Source: Globodera rostochiensis
Lineage: Eukaryota > Nematoda > Chromadorea > Rhabditida > Heteroderidae
Assembly (NCBI GenBank): GCA_018350325.1
Contig: JAEVLN010000013.1
Location: 434,001-498,000 of the forward strand
Direction of reading: 5' to 3'
Length of the DNA: 64,000 nt
Made by a program: the position numbers and the translations under genes. Shown here one piece after another: positions 1-10,691 of the stretch; positions within the stretch are counted from its first letter, which is position 1, and each line of letters opens with the position of its first letter. The notes beneath the pieces were generated by a model, which searched no databases, had not been told where the DNA came from, and saw only the letters and a list, made by a program, of their open reading frames with translations.

Positions 1-1619
1 TTTGAAAACAGCTGAAGTGCTACGGTTCGTATTTCTCGGTCCAAAAAATCAGAATTTTTCATGTCTCGCCTGATTCTATTTGGAAACGGCCATATTTATG
101 CGAGGAACATTTTCATAACAGATGTCATATGGTGGATTCATTTCTATTTATTTTGATTATTTATTTATTATTTTTTTGATTTAACTAATTTAATGTTTTT
201 TTGAGGTTAATTTAAAACAAATTAAAAATTTAAATTCACCTAATTTTCATAGCATTATTTCGAAAAAATTTAACCAAAAAGCGCACGCCAGAGATCGATA
301 TTTTCTAAAAAAAAAAAATTGTCTTTTCCGCATAATTTTACAGATTTTCTCAGTTTTAGCACAATTTTCAACAAATCAGCAATGTCACGTTCACTCGTTT
401 TCGGATTATTTCCTTTTACTTAGCGCATATTTCTTCAAAATTCCAATTTTTGTTGCATCAGAAATTTTTTTGCTCACAGAAAGGCCAAATTTGCGCTTCC
501 AATCATAAATTGTTCTTCTACAAATGCCCAATTTTTTTGAAATTTTCTCCTCAAGTTCATTCATTGAAATGTTTTTGAGTTTTGCCTTTTTACATTTACT
601 TTTTATTTCATCAGATTGTTTTAATATTTCACATTTTTGTTGATCAGAATAAACTTTGTAGCGGATTATTTGATCGAGTTCCTTTTGTAAAGAATAATTA
701 TTATCATCTTTGACGGCATTTTTAAGTTCCCTTTTCCATTGCGCTAGTGTGCTTCCTCCAATATTTAACCCTTCCGTTATTTCGAAAACTTTAATTTTTG
801 GATTGTTTCTTTTAATTTCACAATATTTCTTTAGTTTTTCTTCTTTTTCTGCATGTGAATGGTAATTTCGAGTTAAATCAAACTCTTTTTTCCATTTTAA
901 AATTGTCTCGCGACCGACGCAAAGACATTTTGCTATTTGATTATAATTTTGGTCCCATTCTTTCTTTGAATATTTTCTTTTTTGCTTATATTCATTTTTC
1001 ATTTTAATAAATTCTTCAACAATTTCACGCTTTTGCTGATCGGAATAATCTTTGAGATGGGTTATTTGACTTAGTGCAAACTCTTTTTTCCATTTTTTAA
1101 TCGTATTATGACCAACACCGACACTCTTTGAAATTTTTACATAAATTTTTGGCCATGCTTTTCTGGAATGTTTTCCTTTTTGCTTATATTTTTCTGTTAA
1201 TGAAATAAATTCTTTAACAATTTCACGCTTTTGCTGATCAGAATAATCATTTTTGCGTTTTTTTATAAGTTTTGTGCCATTTTCTTGCACTTTTTGACCT
1301 TTTTGTCCATCAATGCAATCATTTTGATCAGTTGAATCAGCTTCATCTTCTTCAATTAATTCATTGTCTTCATCAGACCAATTTTCATCATAAATTTCAT
1401 CAAATCTTTCCTTTATTTTTCTATTGACAAAACTTTCATAATGATCAGAAAAGCTTTGTTCATTTGGATTGGGCTGATCAGTTGATTTATTCTCAACTTC
1501 TGTTGTCTGTGTTTCCATTTTATGCCATTCTTTGGTTTCTGTAAATTCCGGCACCTCCGCGTCCCAACCTTTTCCAAAGATTTCATCAAATGTTTTATTT
1601 AATTTTGGTTTTTCTCCGC
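1..1619. repeat. Left copy of a near-identical 1.6-kb direct duplication
   Basis: Bases 1-1619 match 2026-3644 at a constant offset of 2025. I noticed only one coding difference (Ser versus Phe in the LKQ[S/F]DEIKSK stretch). The match stops at 1619/3644 within the coding region of the type A HTH gene. The left limit is cut by the window edge. The 406 bases between the copies (1620-2025) are not shared. It is either a very recent tandem duplication or an assembly duplication. Confidence 0.9.
406..1619 (-). pseudogene. 5'-truncated duplicate of the type A secreted HTH-repeat gene
   Basis: This is the duplicate of the gene at 2431-3720, cut at its 5' side at base 1619. It has lost the start codon and signal peptide; the first ATG left in frame is at 1554. 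What remains codes for the acidic FDEIYDENW segment, the lysine-rich linker and the HTH repeats. The shared early stop after KKYALSKRK is present in both copies, so that change predates the duplication. Without a signal peptide the product would not be secreted, so I call it a truncated copy. If the assembly is wrong here, this copy may not exist. Confidence 0.75.
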
Positions 1620-2025
1620 TTCAGTACTGGACAGAATCGGCAATGTGGGCTTCGGACGCGTAGCCGCCTAACTTGATTTTTGGAAAAATTTAACCAAATG
1701 TTCGAATTCTGGAGGGTTCGGAATTGGTTGTAACAGAGGTCAGAATCGGATTTTTCGACCACAAAAACTCCAGAAAAAACATATTTTGCATGATATTTAA
1801 TAATCACTGACGCATTTTCCACTGACGCATTTTCCGGGAGCCGATCAAAGAGCTGAATGCTTATTATGCAAAGATAACAATGAGGAAAAACACACAATTA
1901 CGCCGTGATTGGCGTGATGATTCGTGATCACGTCCATCCCTGGCACCGATCCACCCTTCTGTTGTTGTTCTTTACATAATCATAAATTAGAGTTTAAAAC
2001 GCTTTTGTGTGGGTTTGCATTTGGC
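1620..2025. other. Spacer between the two duplicate copies
   Basis: There is no supported gene here. A 100-residue reading frame on the minus strand crosses it (1595-1897) but has no recognisable features. The text CACTGACGCATTTTCC at 1805-1835 is repeated twice in tandem and recurs near 32543. The block may be the flank into which the truncated copy was placed. Confidence 0.5.
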
Positions 2026-2430
2026 TTTGAAAACAGCTGAAGTGCTACGGTTCGTATTTCTCGGTCCAAAAAATCAGAATTTTTCATGTCTCGCCTGATT
2101 CTATTTGGAAACGGCCATATTTATGCGAGGAACATTTTCATAACAGATGTCATATGGTGGATTCATTTCTATTTATTTTGATTATTTATTTATTATTTTT
2201 TTGATTTAACTAATTTAATGTTTTTTTGAGGTTAATTTAAAACAAATTAAAAATTTAAATTCACCTAATTTTCATAGCATTATTTCGAAAAAATTTAACC
2301 AAAAAGCGCACGCCAGAGATCGATATTTTCTAAAAAAAAAAAATTGTCTTTTCCGCATAATTTTACAGATTTTCTCAGTTTTAGCACAATTTTCAACAAA
2401 TCAGCAATGTCACGTTCACTCGTTTTCGGA

Positions 2431-3720
2431 TTATTTCCTTTTACTTAGCGCATATTTCTTCAAAATTCCAATTTTTGTTGCATCAGAAATTTTTTTGCTC
2501 ACAGAAAGGCCAAATTTGCGCTTCCAATCATAAATTGTTCTTCTACAAATGCCCAATTTTTTTGAAATTTTCTCCTCAAGTTCATTCATTGAAATGTTTT
2601 TGAGTTTTGCCTTTTTACATTTACTTTTTATTTCATCAAATTGTTTTAATATTTCACATTTTTGTTGATCAGAATAAACTTTGTAGCGGATTATTTGATC
2701 GAGTTCCTTTTGTAAAGAATAATTATTATCATCTTTGACGGCATTTTTAAGTTCCCTTTTCCATTGCGCTAGTGTGCTTCCTCCAATATTTAACCCTTCC
2801 GTTATTTCGAAAACTTTAATTTTTGGATTGTTTCTTTTAATTTCACAATATTTCTTTAGTTTTTCTTCTTTTTCTGCATGTGAATGGTAATTTCGAGTTA
2901 AATCAAACTCTTTTTTCCATTTTAAAATTGTCTCGCGACCGACGCAAAGACATTTTGCTATTTGATTATAATTTTGGTCCCATTCTTTCTTTGAATATTT
3001 TCTTTTTTGCTTATATTCATTTTTCATTTTAATAAATTCTTCAACAATTTCACGCTTTTGCTGATCGGAATAATCTTTGAGATGGGTTATTTGACTTAGT
3101 GCAAACTCTTTTTTCCATTTTTTAATCGTATTATGACCAACACCGACACTCTTTGAAATTTTTACATAAATTTTTGGCCATGCTTTTCTGGAATGTTTTC
3201 CTTTTTGCTTATATTTTTCTGTTAATGAAATAAATTCTTTAACAATTTCACGCTTTTGCTGATCAGAATAATCATTTTTGCGTTTTTTTATAAGTTTTGT
3301 GCCATTTTCTTGCACTTTTTGACCTTTTTGTCCATCAATGCAATCATTTTGATCAGTTGAATCAGCTTCATCTTCTTCAATTAATTCATTGTCTTCATCA
3401 GACCAATTTTCATCATAAATTTCATCAAATCTTTCCTTTATTTTTCTATTGACAAAACTTTCATAATGATCAGAAAAGCTTTGTTCATTTGGATTGGGCT
3501 GATCAGTTGATTTATTCTCAACTTCTGTTGTCTGTGTTTCCATTTTATGCCATTCTTTGGTTTCTGTAAATTCCGGCACCTCCGCGTCCCAACCTTTTCC
3601 AAAGATTTCATCAAATGTTTTATTTAATTTTGGTTTTTCTCCGCCTTGGCTCACAGAATTAGCAGTTTTGGTCCAAAATGTTGCATAAATTAAGAAAATT
3701 GTTAATCGCCAAACTTTCAT
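2431..3720 (-). CDS. Type A secreted HTH-repeat protein
   Basis: I set the start at 3720 although the frame is open to 3801. From 3720 the protein begins MKVWRLTIFLIYATFW, a good signal peptide, and TTGCAG lies just upstream as a candidate splice or trans-splice acceptor. The predicted protein is 429 aa. In order it has the signal peptide, a GGEKPKLNKTFDEIFGKGW segment, an acidic stretch with FDEIYDENWSDEDN, a basic LIKKRKND patch (possible nuclear signal), then four HTH-like repeats with the pattern ..IAK.LGV.R.TI..WK+.F.L.. A fifth repeat starts (SDATKIGILKKYA) but stops early; sequence past the stop still resembles the lost repeat in another frame, so the C-terminus was shortened by a frameshift. 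The fold resembles transposase or homeodomain-like HTHs, and a nucleic-acid-binding role is inferred only. Confidence 0.8.
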   Translation of the reverse strand: MKVWRLTIFLIYATFWTKTANSVSQGGEKPKLNKTFDEIFGKGWDAEVPEFTETKEWHKMETQTTEVENKSTDQPNPNEQSFSDHYESFVNRKIKERFDEIYDENWSDEDNELIEEDEADSTDQNDCIDGQKGQKVQENGTKLIKKRKNDYSDQQKREIVKEFISLTEKYKQKGKHSRKAWPKIYVKISKSVGVGHNTIKKWKKEFALSQITHLKDYSDQQKREIVEEFIKMKNEYKQKRKYSKKEWDQNYNQIAKCLCVGRETILKWKKEFDLTRNYHSHAEKEEKLKKYCEIKRNNPKIKVFEITEGLNIGGSTLAQWKRELKNAVKDDNNYSLQKELDQIIRYKVYSDQQKCEILKQFDEIKSKCKKAKLKNISMNELEEKISKKLGICRRTIYDWKRKFGLSVSKKISDATKIGILKKYALSKRK

Positions 3721-4244
3721 TGTCTGCAATTCTTTAAGAATTCTTTTAATTTTTTTGATTGAAAATGTTAATAATTTTAGTAATAAACTAGTTTTTGTCA
3801 ATAAAAAGCCAATCTTTATTAATCCAATGCTTTATATTGATTTCCTGAGTAGATCAAATTGTTCAAAGCCAAATTCTTTAAATTAAAAATGCGAATAATT
3901 ACAGGCTATTTTATTTAGAAAAATCGAATTACTAGTAGCCAATTTTTTAAACAATTAATTACTAAAATGAGTTTGAAATCCTTTCTTAAATGAATAAAAT
4001 GTACATAAAAACTTCGAGATTCTAAAGATATTTATTGTCATAATTTTCACATTTCATTTCCCAACTCCTAATTCTTGCTTAGGTGTTGTCGACATCTAGA
4101 GCGAACTATTAAAATCGCATTCGAATTATGTGAATGAAAATTGACAAATTTTGTCCGCATAATTTTCCAATTTTATAATTTAATGAATCACAATAAAACA
4201 GGAATCGGAAATTGCCCGAATATGAACCCTTTTGGTCGATCTGA
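3721..4244. promoter_or_regulatory. Upstream region of the type A gene, with a dispersed 70-bp block
   Basis: Read on the minus strand, 3770-3835 contains AAAGCATTGGATTAATAAA, then TTGACAAAAACTAGTTTATT. The same block recurs near 22470-22530, 32095-32190 (inverted), 40755-40830 and 40840-40900, away from intact type A genes. It may be an upstream element of this gene that was copied, or a repeat that landed upstream. I see nothing else in the interval. Confidence 0.4.
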
Positions 4245-5155
4245 TCACAGAAGTATGAAGAGGCCGGCGACGGCAGCTAAAGCAATCAAAGTTTTCTCGA
4301 GCAGTCCGGGTGCCCTCCAGCAGAAGCCTTTGTCGTCGCCTTTCTTATAGGCCACGCATTTACTGCCGTCCGGGCACCGATTGCTGTCCGAACAACCTGA
4401 AAAGTTTAGAATTAGGAAACTCTCCCCCATACTCCAATGCTTTCTGCAATGTCTTAAAAAATTTTTTATGCAAGATATTGCGATATTAAACGTGAAAAAT
4501 GCATTTTATTAAATTTTAAAAAGTTTATTATTTTAAACATACCAACGTCACGCTTTTTTGGGGCTGTGATGTCGACAGCAAAAGTGCCCTTATAACCTTC
4601 TGCCCGCCATCCCGGAATGTTGCATTTGGTAAGTTCACTCGTGTACACTTTGTTGCAGCAGTTTTTGAAGGTGCAACTTTTACAATTGGAGCACACTGTG
4701 CCCTCACCGTTCTCTGGAGAATCGCTACATACCCCTTCAAGGTTACAGGAAACAGCTCCGTCCGTTAAGCCCTACAAAATTGAGGATCAGAAAATTAGGA
4801 GGTTTTAATTTAATTAATATCATCTCTGAATTGAATGTGCTGAATATAATAAGCTTTAATTCAAATCGATCTGTTAAGTTTGAGAGAAGTTATGATCAAA
4901 AGTTTGTCAAAAACCATTTTGACGGGCTTTTCAGGTCGAACTTTTCTCAAATTGGAAGTGATTTGGGTTGGTGATGAGATGGGTCTGACACCTAAAAATT
5001 CTTTCACCATTTTAACAAAACTGTAATATTTTTAATTTTTGTTTTGTCCTTTTTCATTAAGCCTTGGCAAAAAAACTCATACCCACCATAAACAATTGAA
5101 TGAATGCAATGCCGGCGAAGGTGAATAAGAGCAGTGTTGGCAGTGCCAATGTCAT
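4245..5155 (-). CDS. Cysteine-rich secreted or surface-anchored protein, 149 aa
   Basis: I built this from three exons: 5155-5087, 4771-4543 and 4396-4245. The donors are GTGGGT and GTATGT and the acceptors end TTGTAG and TTTCAG. The total is 450 nt. Exon 1 is a 23-residue hydrophobic signal peptide (MTLALPTLLLFTF...). Exon 2 holds a dense cysteine cluster (VCSNCKSCTFKNCCNK) after GLTDGAVSCNLEG and ends in ITAPKKRDVG. Exon 3 adds CSDSNRCPDGSKC and GFCW, then a C-terminal hydrophobic run (LIALAAVAGLFILL) with nothing after it, typical of a GPI-anchor signal or a tail anchor. I do not recognise the family; Ly6-like or other small disulfide-rich domains are possible. Exon joins are inferred, but all three phases agree. 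Confidence 0.75.
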
Positions 5156-6399
5156 CGCTTTGCGTTTTATCAAAAAATTTCGGAATTTTAATCGTTGTGG
5201 TACAATTCCATGTTCGAAGCAGGTATTTAAACAGTTGGAAAATGGCGGGGGTTGAGGCCAAAAAGCAAAGATTGGTTTTTTTATAATCTTTTTTATGTAA
5301 AAGAATGTGTCATAATCATAAATGCTGAAAAATGAATAATAAAGCGAGTGCTTAACACATAATTTGGTTTAATATATCATAAGACAAACAAAAAATCAAA
5401 TTTAACATTAAAAATTATTACCCTCAAAAAATCTTTTTTTTTTCTAAATCTGGAAATGAATTGAAAATATAAATGCTCAGAGGTCGGAGACAAAAATTAA
5501 TTTGCAATTTCAATTTCTTGCATTTTCGATCACAACTCGAATTCAATCAGTTTTTTCCATCTTTTAAGTCAAATAAAAAATCCATATTTTGAATTTCATG
5601 GGAAATTCCCTTGAAGAAAAGCACTTTTGGCTTCCTTCGAAAATTCGACCAATTCCGAAGCCCGGATCCAAATTAAAGATTGTTGAAAGAGTTGCTGGGA
5701 AATGAATTGATTTGGGGTAAAGTTAAATTCGCCTTTTGGTTTGCCTTATACTTAATGAATACTAATTTGTTGAGCAAATTTATTCTAAAACCCCAAAATT
5801 CCAAAAATAATTGATGTTAAAACTGACCAAATCCAGTCAATTTATACGTAAACCCATCAAAATTTGTCAGTCTTTTAAAGCTTCCCTATCACAATTTCAT
5901 ATGTTTTAGAATATCAAATAAAAATTTTTCGGAAAAATATTTCCGCGGAGCTTTGTTTGCCCGGTTCTTTTCTGTTCGAAGTACTGTATCGCTGTCAGGG
6001 CTTGGATCTCAAAATTTTTAAAATCCGTATTGAAGCATTAAAAAAATCCTCATTTGATACCAAAAATCCGCAACTTCTCGGCATTTCTTCATTAAAACAA
6101 AAAATTACTGTATTTCCTCTAATAGAGCCCCCGGGGGCTCTATTTTTCAACCCCCCCCCCCCAAAAGGTGGGGCTCTATTAGAGGGGAGAGCTTTATTTT
6201 TCAACCTTTTTCAGAAATATTAATAAAGTTGCATTTTTACACAAGTTTAACAAAATTTGGGCAATTTTGACATTTTTTCTGGCAAAAAATGACTGAATAG
6301 AAATTTTATTATTGAACACAAAATTATTCGATATCTTTGAAACACATTCAAAATTCAATTGAAATATCGCTTCCGAGGTTGTCATCCTCGTTTAAAAAC
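5156..6399. other. Intergenic, AT-rich, with a G/C palindrome at 6115-6205
   Basis: No gene is supported. At 6115-6205 the sequence CCTCTAATAGAGCCCC is followed by a run of C and then by its inverse (GGGGCTCTATTAGAGG), so it can fold back on itself. The rest is AT-rich without clear coding signals. Confidence 0.5.
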
Positions 6400-6588
6400 T
6401 AGGGTTGCCGCCGGGGGGGGGGGATCCCCGGTCAAACCGGGGAACGGGGATACCGGGGACGACAAAACGGGGATCCCCGTTTTCGGGGATGGCAAACCGG
6501 GGAACGGGGACGGGGATGAGAATGGCCGGGGATCCCCGGTTTTCCCCGTCCCCGTCCCCCCCCCCCCCCCCCCCCGGCGGCAACCCTA
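6400..6588. mobile_element. Short inverted-repeat element with G/C-rich interior
   Basis: The ends are perfect inverted repeats: TAGGGTTGCCGCCGG on the left and CCGGCGGCAACCCTA on the right. The interior is made of GGGGATCCCCG and CGGGGAACGGGG units and long C and G runs. The flanking 8-mers TTAAAAAC and GTACAAAC match at 6 of 8 positions, consistent with a decayed target duplication. Reading frames across it are low-complexity artefacts. Confidence 0.7.
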
Positions 6589-7087
6589 GTACAAACAATC
6601 GATTTGAGCAACCTCTTGTCACAAATAAACATTTTTAGCGATTAGAGGGCAACGAGATATGGACAAAATTTTAAAAGCCTTCCTGCTTTTTGTGAAGTTT
6701 TTTGTGGCGATGAACGTGATGGTGAACTTTATTTTACATGCCAGTTGGTTGAACTGCTCGAACTTTATGGGGTGGCGAAAAAATTTTTAACATGATATTT
6801 ATGGTTCAATAACTGTTAAAAACTACTAAAATTATTAACAAAATATTAAAGAATTATTTAATAGAAAAATAAGGAAATGATATTGGATCGAATGGATGGA
6901 CCTTCTTTGGGGGAGAGAGGGTGACGCAGGGGGCATTTACAAAATTTTGCTAAAAAAATTTGAGGGAAGAGAATAAATGCTTGGAAAGAATCTGCAAAAT
7001 CAATTTTATTGGCTATATTTTAATAAAAATTAATTCTATTGCCAAAAGATTTCTTATTAATATTTTATTTAAATTTTAGAAATAAAC
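6589..7087 (+). promoter_or_regulatory. Upstream region of the type A gene at 7088
   Basis: Bases about 6945-7087 closely match 11040-11197 upstream of the other plus-strand type A gene, including GAGGGAAGA, TCAATTTTATTGGCTA and TTGCCAAAAGATTTCTTATT. Both end with ATTTTAG shortly before the ATG, a candidate spliced-leader acceptor. The shared block is therefore the likely promoter and 5' leader of this gene type. Confidence 0.5.
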
Positions 7088-8230
7088 ATGAAATTTTGGC
7101 TATTAATTATTATTCCATTATTTGCAACGAATTTGATCAAAAATGCTAATTCTGTGGGCGAAGGAGGACAAGGGCCAAAACTTTACAAATCATTTGATGA
7201 AATATTTGGAAAAGGATGGGATGATGAAAGTAATGATTCAAAAGAGTTGAACTGTCGTCATGTTAAAGAAGAAGTTCAAGACGGACAAGCTCCAATCACT
7301 TCTGATCAGAAAAATATTGATGAAACATTGAAACATAAATTTGATGAAATTTATGATGAAAATTGGTCGGAAGACGACAATGGATTTAATGAAGAAGATG
7401 AAGCTGATTCAACTGATCAAAATGATTGCATTGTTGGACAAAAATGTCAAAAAATGCAAGAAAATGGCACAAAACTCATAAAAAGACGCAAAAATGATTA
7501 TTCTGATCAGCAAAAGCGTAAAATTGTTGAAGAATTTATTAAAATGAAAAATGAATATAAGCAAAAAGGGAAATATTCTCATAAAGAATGGGATCAAAAT
7601 AATTCTCAAATAGCAAAGTGTATCGGTGTCAATCAGTGTACAATTAAAAAATGGAAAAAAGAGTTTGGACTAAGCATAAAATGGCATTCCAAACAAGAAA
7701 AAATGAATAAACTAAAAGAATATTATGAAATTAAAAAAGGCAACCCAAAAATTAGTGATTTTGAAATAGCGGAAAGTTTAAATATTGGAAAAAGAACACT
7801 TAGCCAATGGAAAAGGGAAATTAAAAGTACCGTTAAAGATGAGAATAATTATTCTCTACAAAAGGAACTCAATCAAATAAGCCCAAACAAAGTTTATTCC
7901 GATCAACAAAAACGTGTAATTTTGAAACAATTTGATGAAATAAAAAGTAAATGTAAAAAGGCAAAACTCAAAAACATTTCGATGCTTGAACTCGAGGAAA
8001 AAATTGCAAAAAAATTAGGCGTTTGTAGAGCTACAATTATTGTCTGGAAGCGTAAATTTGGCCTTTCTGTCAGCAACAAAATTTCTGACGCAACAAAAAT
8101 TGAAATTTTGAAGAAATATGCCGAAATGAAAAGAAAGAATCCGAAAATGAGTGATTGTGCCATTGTTGATTTGCTGAAAATCTCAATCAGCAGTCTAATT
8201 AAATGGAAAGCTCAATATAAAGAAGATTAA
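7088..8230 (+). CDS. Type A secreted HTH-repeat protein, 380 aa (best intact copy)
   Basis: This is one uninterrupted exon. Residues 1 to about 22 form a signal peptide (MKFWLLIIIPLFATNLIKNA). Residues 34-45 carry FDEIFGKGWDDE and 85-96 carry FDEIYDENWSED, a short acidic-aromatic motif used twice. Residues 129-136 are basic (KLIKRRKN), a possible nuclear signal. Four HTH-like repeats follow, at about 137-195, 200-247, 270-327 and 332-378. Each has a charged first helix (SDQQKR.I...F) and a terminal helix-turn-helix such as KIAKKLGVCRATIIVWKRKFGL. Composition is lysine- and glutamate-rich with few cysteines. The repeats resemble IS3-OrfA-like or homeodomain-like HTHs by eye, but no transposase catalytic domain is present. 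A role as a secreted protein that acts on nucleic acid is inference. Confidence 0.85.
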   Translation: MKFWLLIIIPLFATNLIKNANSVGEGGQGPKLYKSFDEIFGKGWDDESNDSKELNCRHVKEEVQDGQAPITSDQKNIDETLKHKFDEIYDENWSEDDNGFNEEDEADSTDQNDCIVGQKCQKMQENGTKLIKRRKNDYSDQQKRKIVEEFIKMKNEYKQKGKYSHKEWDQNNSQIAKCIGVNQCTIKKWKKEFGLSIKWHSKQEKMNKLKEYYEIKKGNPKISDFEIAESLNIGKRTLSQWKREIKSTVKDENNYSLQKELNQISPNKVYSDQQKRVILKQFDEIKSKCKKAKLKNISMLELEEKIAKKLGVCRATIIVWKRKFGLSVSNKISDATKIEILKKYAEMKRKNPKMSDCAIVDLLKISISSLIKWKAQYKED

Positions 8231-9460
8231 GAACCTTTAAATAATACGCATTTTATGCGCTTAGATTTCAGCGCGAAAATGTTTTTGTTTGGGATCGGAT
8301 TTTTAATTGTTAAATTTTTTTGTAACGGCGTTCATTCCTTCCATAGGAATCTTTTTTTAATCCGTTTTTATCGATTGCTTTTTAGAATTATAATCTCTTT
8401 GAGCCCTTAACGCTTAAATTGTGGCCATTCTGCAGCATAAGCTGTGGGGAAGGAAGTTTGGTGAAGGCATGGCTATGCCCGGGTCCGGTGCTTGGCACGC
8501 GCGCAGGGAGATGGTGCTTAAGCTGCCTATTGCCCGTTTGGGCACCACTTGCTTCTTCCTCAACTTCTGCTCTCGGCGTCACCCCTTTCGATTTCATTCC
8601 AGCAGCCGTCACGCTTTAGGCCGGAATTGTTTTTGAGGGCAAAGCTGGGCGAAACTGTTTTGTTTTCGTGTTTTGTTAATTGGAAGAAATAATTTTTGTT
8701 TCGTTTTGACGGAAAAATGTTAAGCTTCGCCAAGATCTGCTTTAAGTGGACCCTTTTGTTTGTAAAATTGCTAATTTTGAACCAAGTTTCATAGCATGAT
8801 TCATTAAAATTTTCAAATAATTTCCTGGCGGCGCCTATCGGCACCGCTGACCCGCCCCAGAACGGAAGCAGAATTTTCCAAAAATTGTATTGTATTCCTG
8901 ACTAATTTTTAAACTTTTTTTTATGAAATTTTTCTGGATGGCAATCCTTGTAAACTTGGATCATAAAATGGAGAAAAAAGGATAATTTTAGCCTTTTAGT
9001 CATTTTCGAAAAAAATCCAAAATTACCGGTAAATAAACTCGTATAAAAAATAAGGCGGCGCTGAAAAGGACCGCGCCCAAATGGGGTTGGAGCCGAGATG
9101 GCCAGGGTGACAATGAGTTGACCTGGCGCTTAAAACTACCGGAATTTTTTCGAATTTTTTCAACTTTCCAAAACTACTAAAATAATACGCAAAATATACT
9201 TAATAAGTTAAAAAAATTAATTACTGAGCAAATTAGAGCACTAATAGTGCCATTTTTCGGTGCTATTTCGGTATTTTTGGTGCATATTTGGCCCTTTTTT
9301 TTGGCATTTTCAGCAAAATTATATTAAAAAAAATTCAAAAACCTGAAAATATGTAACAACCTCAGACTGAGCACAAAAATGTGTTTTTCATGCTTAACTC
9401 AGCGTGCCAAGCTCGCAGAAAAATAGGTATTTACCTAAAAGTAGCATCCCTGACGATGAG
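8231..9460. other. Intergenic with an unusual GC-rich patch
   Basis: Bases 8419-8620 are clearly richer in G+C than their surroundings and are open in three frames, but none gives a recognisable protein, so I do not call a gene. A GGCGGCGCCTATCGGCACCG copy lies at 8828-8850. At 9430-9451 TTACCTAAAAGTAGCATCCC followed by TG is the right end of a short inverted-repeat element whose left end type appears at 15300. Confidence 0.4.
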
Positions 9461-9599
9461 AATAATGTACTGATGCGAAAACGATGCTGGTGCATATGAT
9501 GATGACTATGATGATTATGATTAAGATCCTTACAATTATTCGCCACCGCTTAAATTGCAAAATAAAAATCAATAATATATACATAAGGAATTGTTTTAT

Positions 9600-9730
9600 T
9601 ATAATTTTTATTTTATATTTGATGAGAATCGTAGATATTCTTCGTATCTAAAAGTTTGCAACTTTTTATTAATTAAGCAATTTCTTAGAAGGTATGAATT
9701 ATAAATATTTCCTGATCTTAAATAATTTCA
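9600..9730 (+). promoter_or_regulatory. Remnant of the type B upstream block, without a gene
   Basis: GATATTCTTCGTATCT, GTTTGCAAC and CCTGATCTTAAATAATT occur in the same order as upstream of the type B gene at 48986 (48845-48945). No type B exon follows, so this is an orphan piece of a duplicated gene. Confidence 0.45.
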
Positions 9731-9764
9731 TATTTTCAAATTACAGTGATGAACATACTTAATA

Positions 9765-9960
9765 GGTTGTTCACAGTCGGTTTTAAACCGGGGGGGGGGG
9801 GGGGGGGTCCCGGTTTTTGTTAGGCCGGTTTTCTGACCCCTGGCTTTTGGTTTCGGTTTTTGGCCGACACCCGGTTAACCGAAACCGGTTTTTGTCAAAC
9901 CATAGGGGGGAGCCTTTTGATTTTCAAATTTGTAATTTTTGGTCAAATTTTTCTTAACAA
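9765..9960 (-). mobile_element. End fragment of the TAG(G/A)GTAGTGCACGG element family
   Basis: CGGTTTTAAACCGGGGG and the nearby CCGGTTTCGGTTAACCGGGTG-like text match the right end of the element at 38463-40166, here in the opposite orientation. A long G run lies at 9790-9806. The other end is missing. Confidence 0.45.
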
Positions 9961-10574
9961 ATACCGTTAAAGCCTAAATTTTTTTGCGGTTAATTGAAAA
10001 ATTTTGCGAAACGCCCATAGTGGCGGATTTAGCAAAACGACTCAGCACGTTCAGAAAATAGCTAAAATCTCAACCTAAAAGATTATTGCGGGTAACAAAA
10101 TTTTAAATTCACCCAAACAAAGTCATTAACCAATATGGAACGACGATTATGTCCTGGCCTATCTTTTATGCTTGAACCAACCAAATTCCCAATCCCAACC
10201 CGCGAAAATTCGAACCACCAGGCCCAACCCCAATACGTTCAACATTCATTCCATTTTTCATGTTTAATCATCTCTAAACGGCAATTCTACTTACATTCAT
10301 TGCTCGCCCGTGAGCCCCATCATTATATATTTATTCGCCACGTCATAATATAAAGAAGCGAGTAACAGCCTTAAACCTTCATAGTAAATTAGGATTAAAA
10401 GACCAAAAATGAAAACAAATTTCTCGGGAATTTATTTATGTTAAGGAAATGATTTTTATAATTTTTATTGGCTATTAACAAATTTGTTTTCTCGATTTAT
10501 GCTAATTTTCTCACAGATCAAAAATTACACTGACTTTAAATCAGAGATATCTATTCAAAAAATTAAAAATAAAA

Positions 10575-10690
10575 TTCTTCCAACTGAGCTACCGGGGCGT
10601 CCCATTTGCCTTCTTCTTTATGGATGATCTTTTGCCCCCGCCGTAGGCGTTTTAACCGTTCGCTTCCAACCAGCGGAACACTCAAATCCT
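10575..10690 (-). repeat. Truncated tRNA-derived repeat
   Basis: The 5' half of a tRNA-like sequence (GGTAGCTCAGTTGGAAGA on the minus strand) is joined to the tail also found at 24720-24820 and 52345-52440 (GATGATCTTTTGCCCCCGCC, then TTCGCTTCCAACCAGCGGAA). The 3' half with the B box is missing here. Confidence 0.6.
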
Positions 10691-10691
10691 T

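Noticed and set aside
6359..6638. Four overlapping Gly/Pro/Arg-rich frames
   Set aside because: Low-complexity G/C interior of an inverted-repeat element.
7088..8230. Transposase
   Set aside because: HTH repeats resemble those of transposases, but there is a signal peptide, many HTHs in tandem, no catalytic domain and no terminal repeats around the genes.
8388..8636. Overlapping frames in a GC-rich patch
   Set aside because: No domain, no copy elsewhere and three frames open at once; GC content alone explains it.
10135..10353. 72-residue plus-strand frame
   Set aside because: No signal, domain or second copy.
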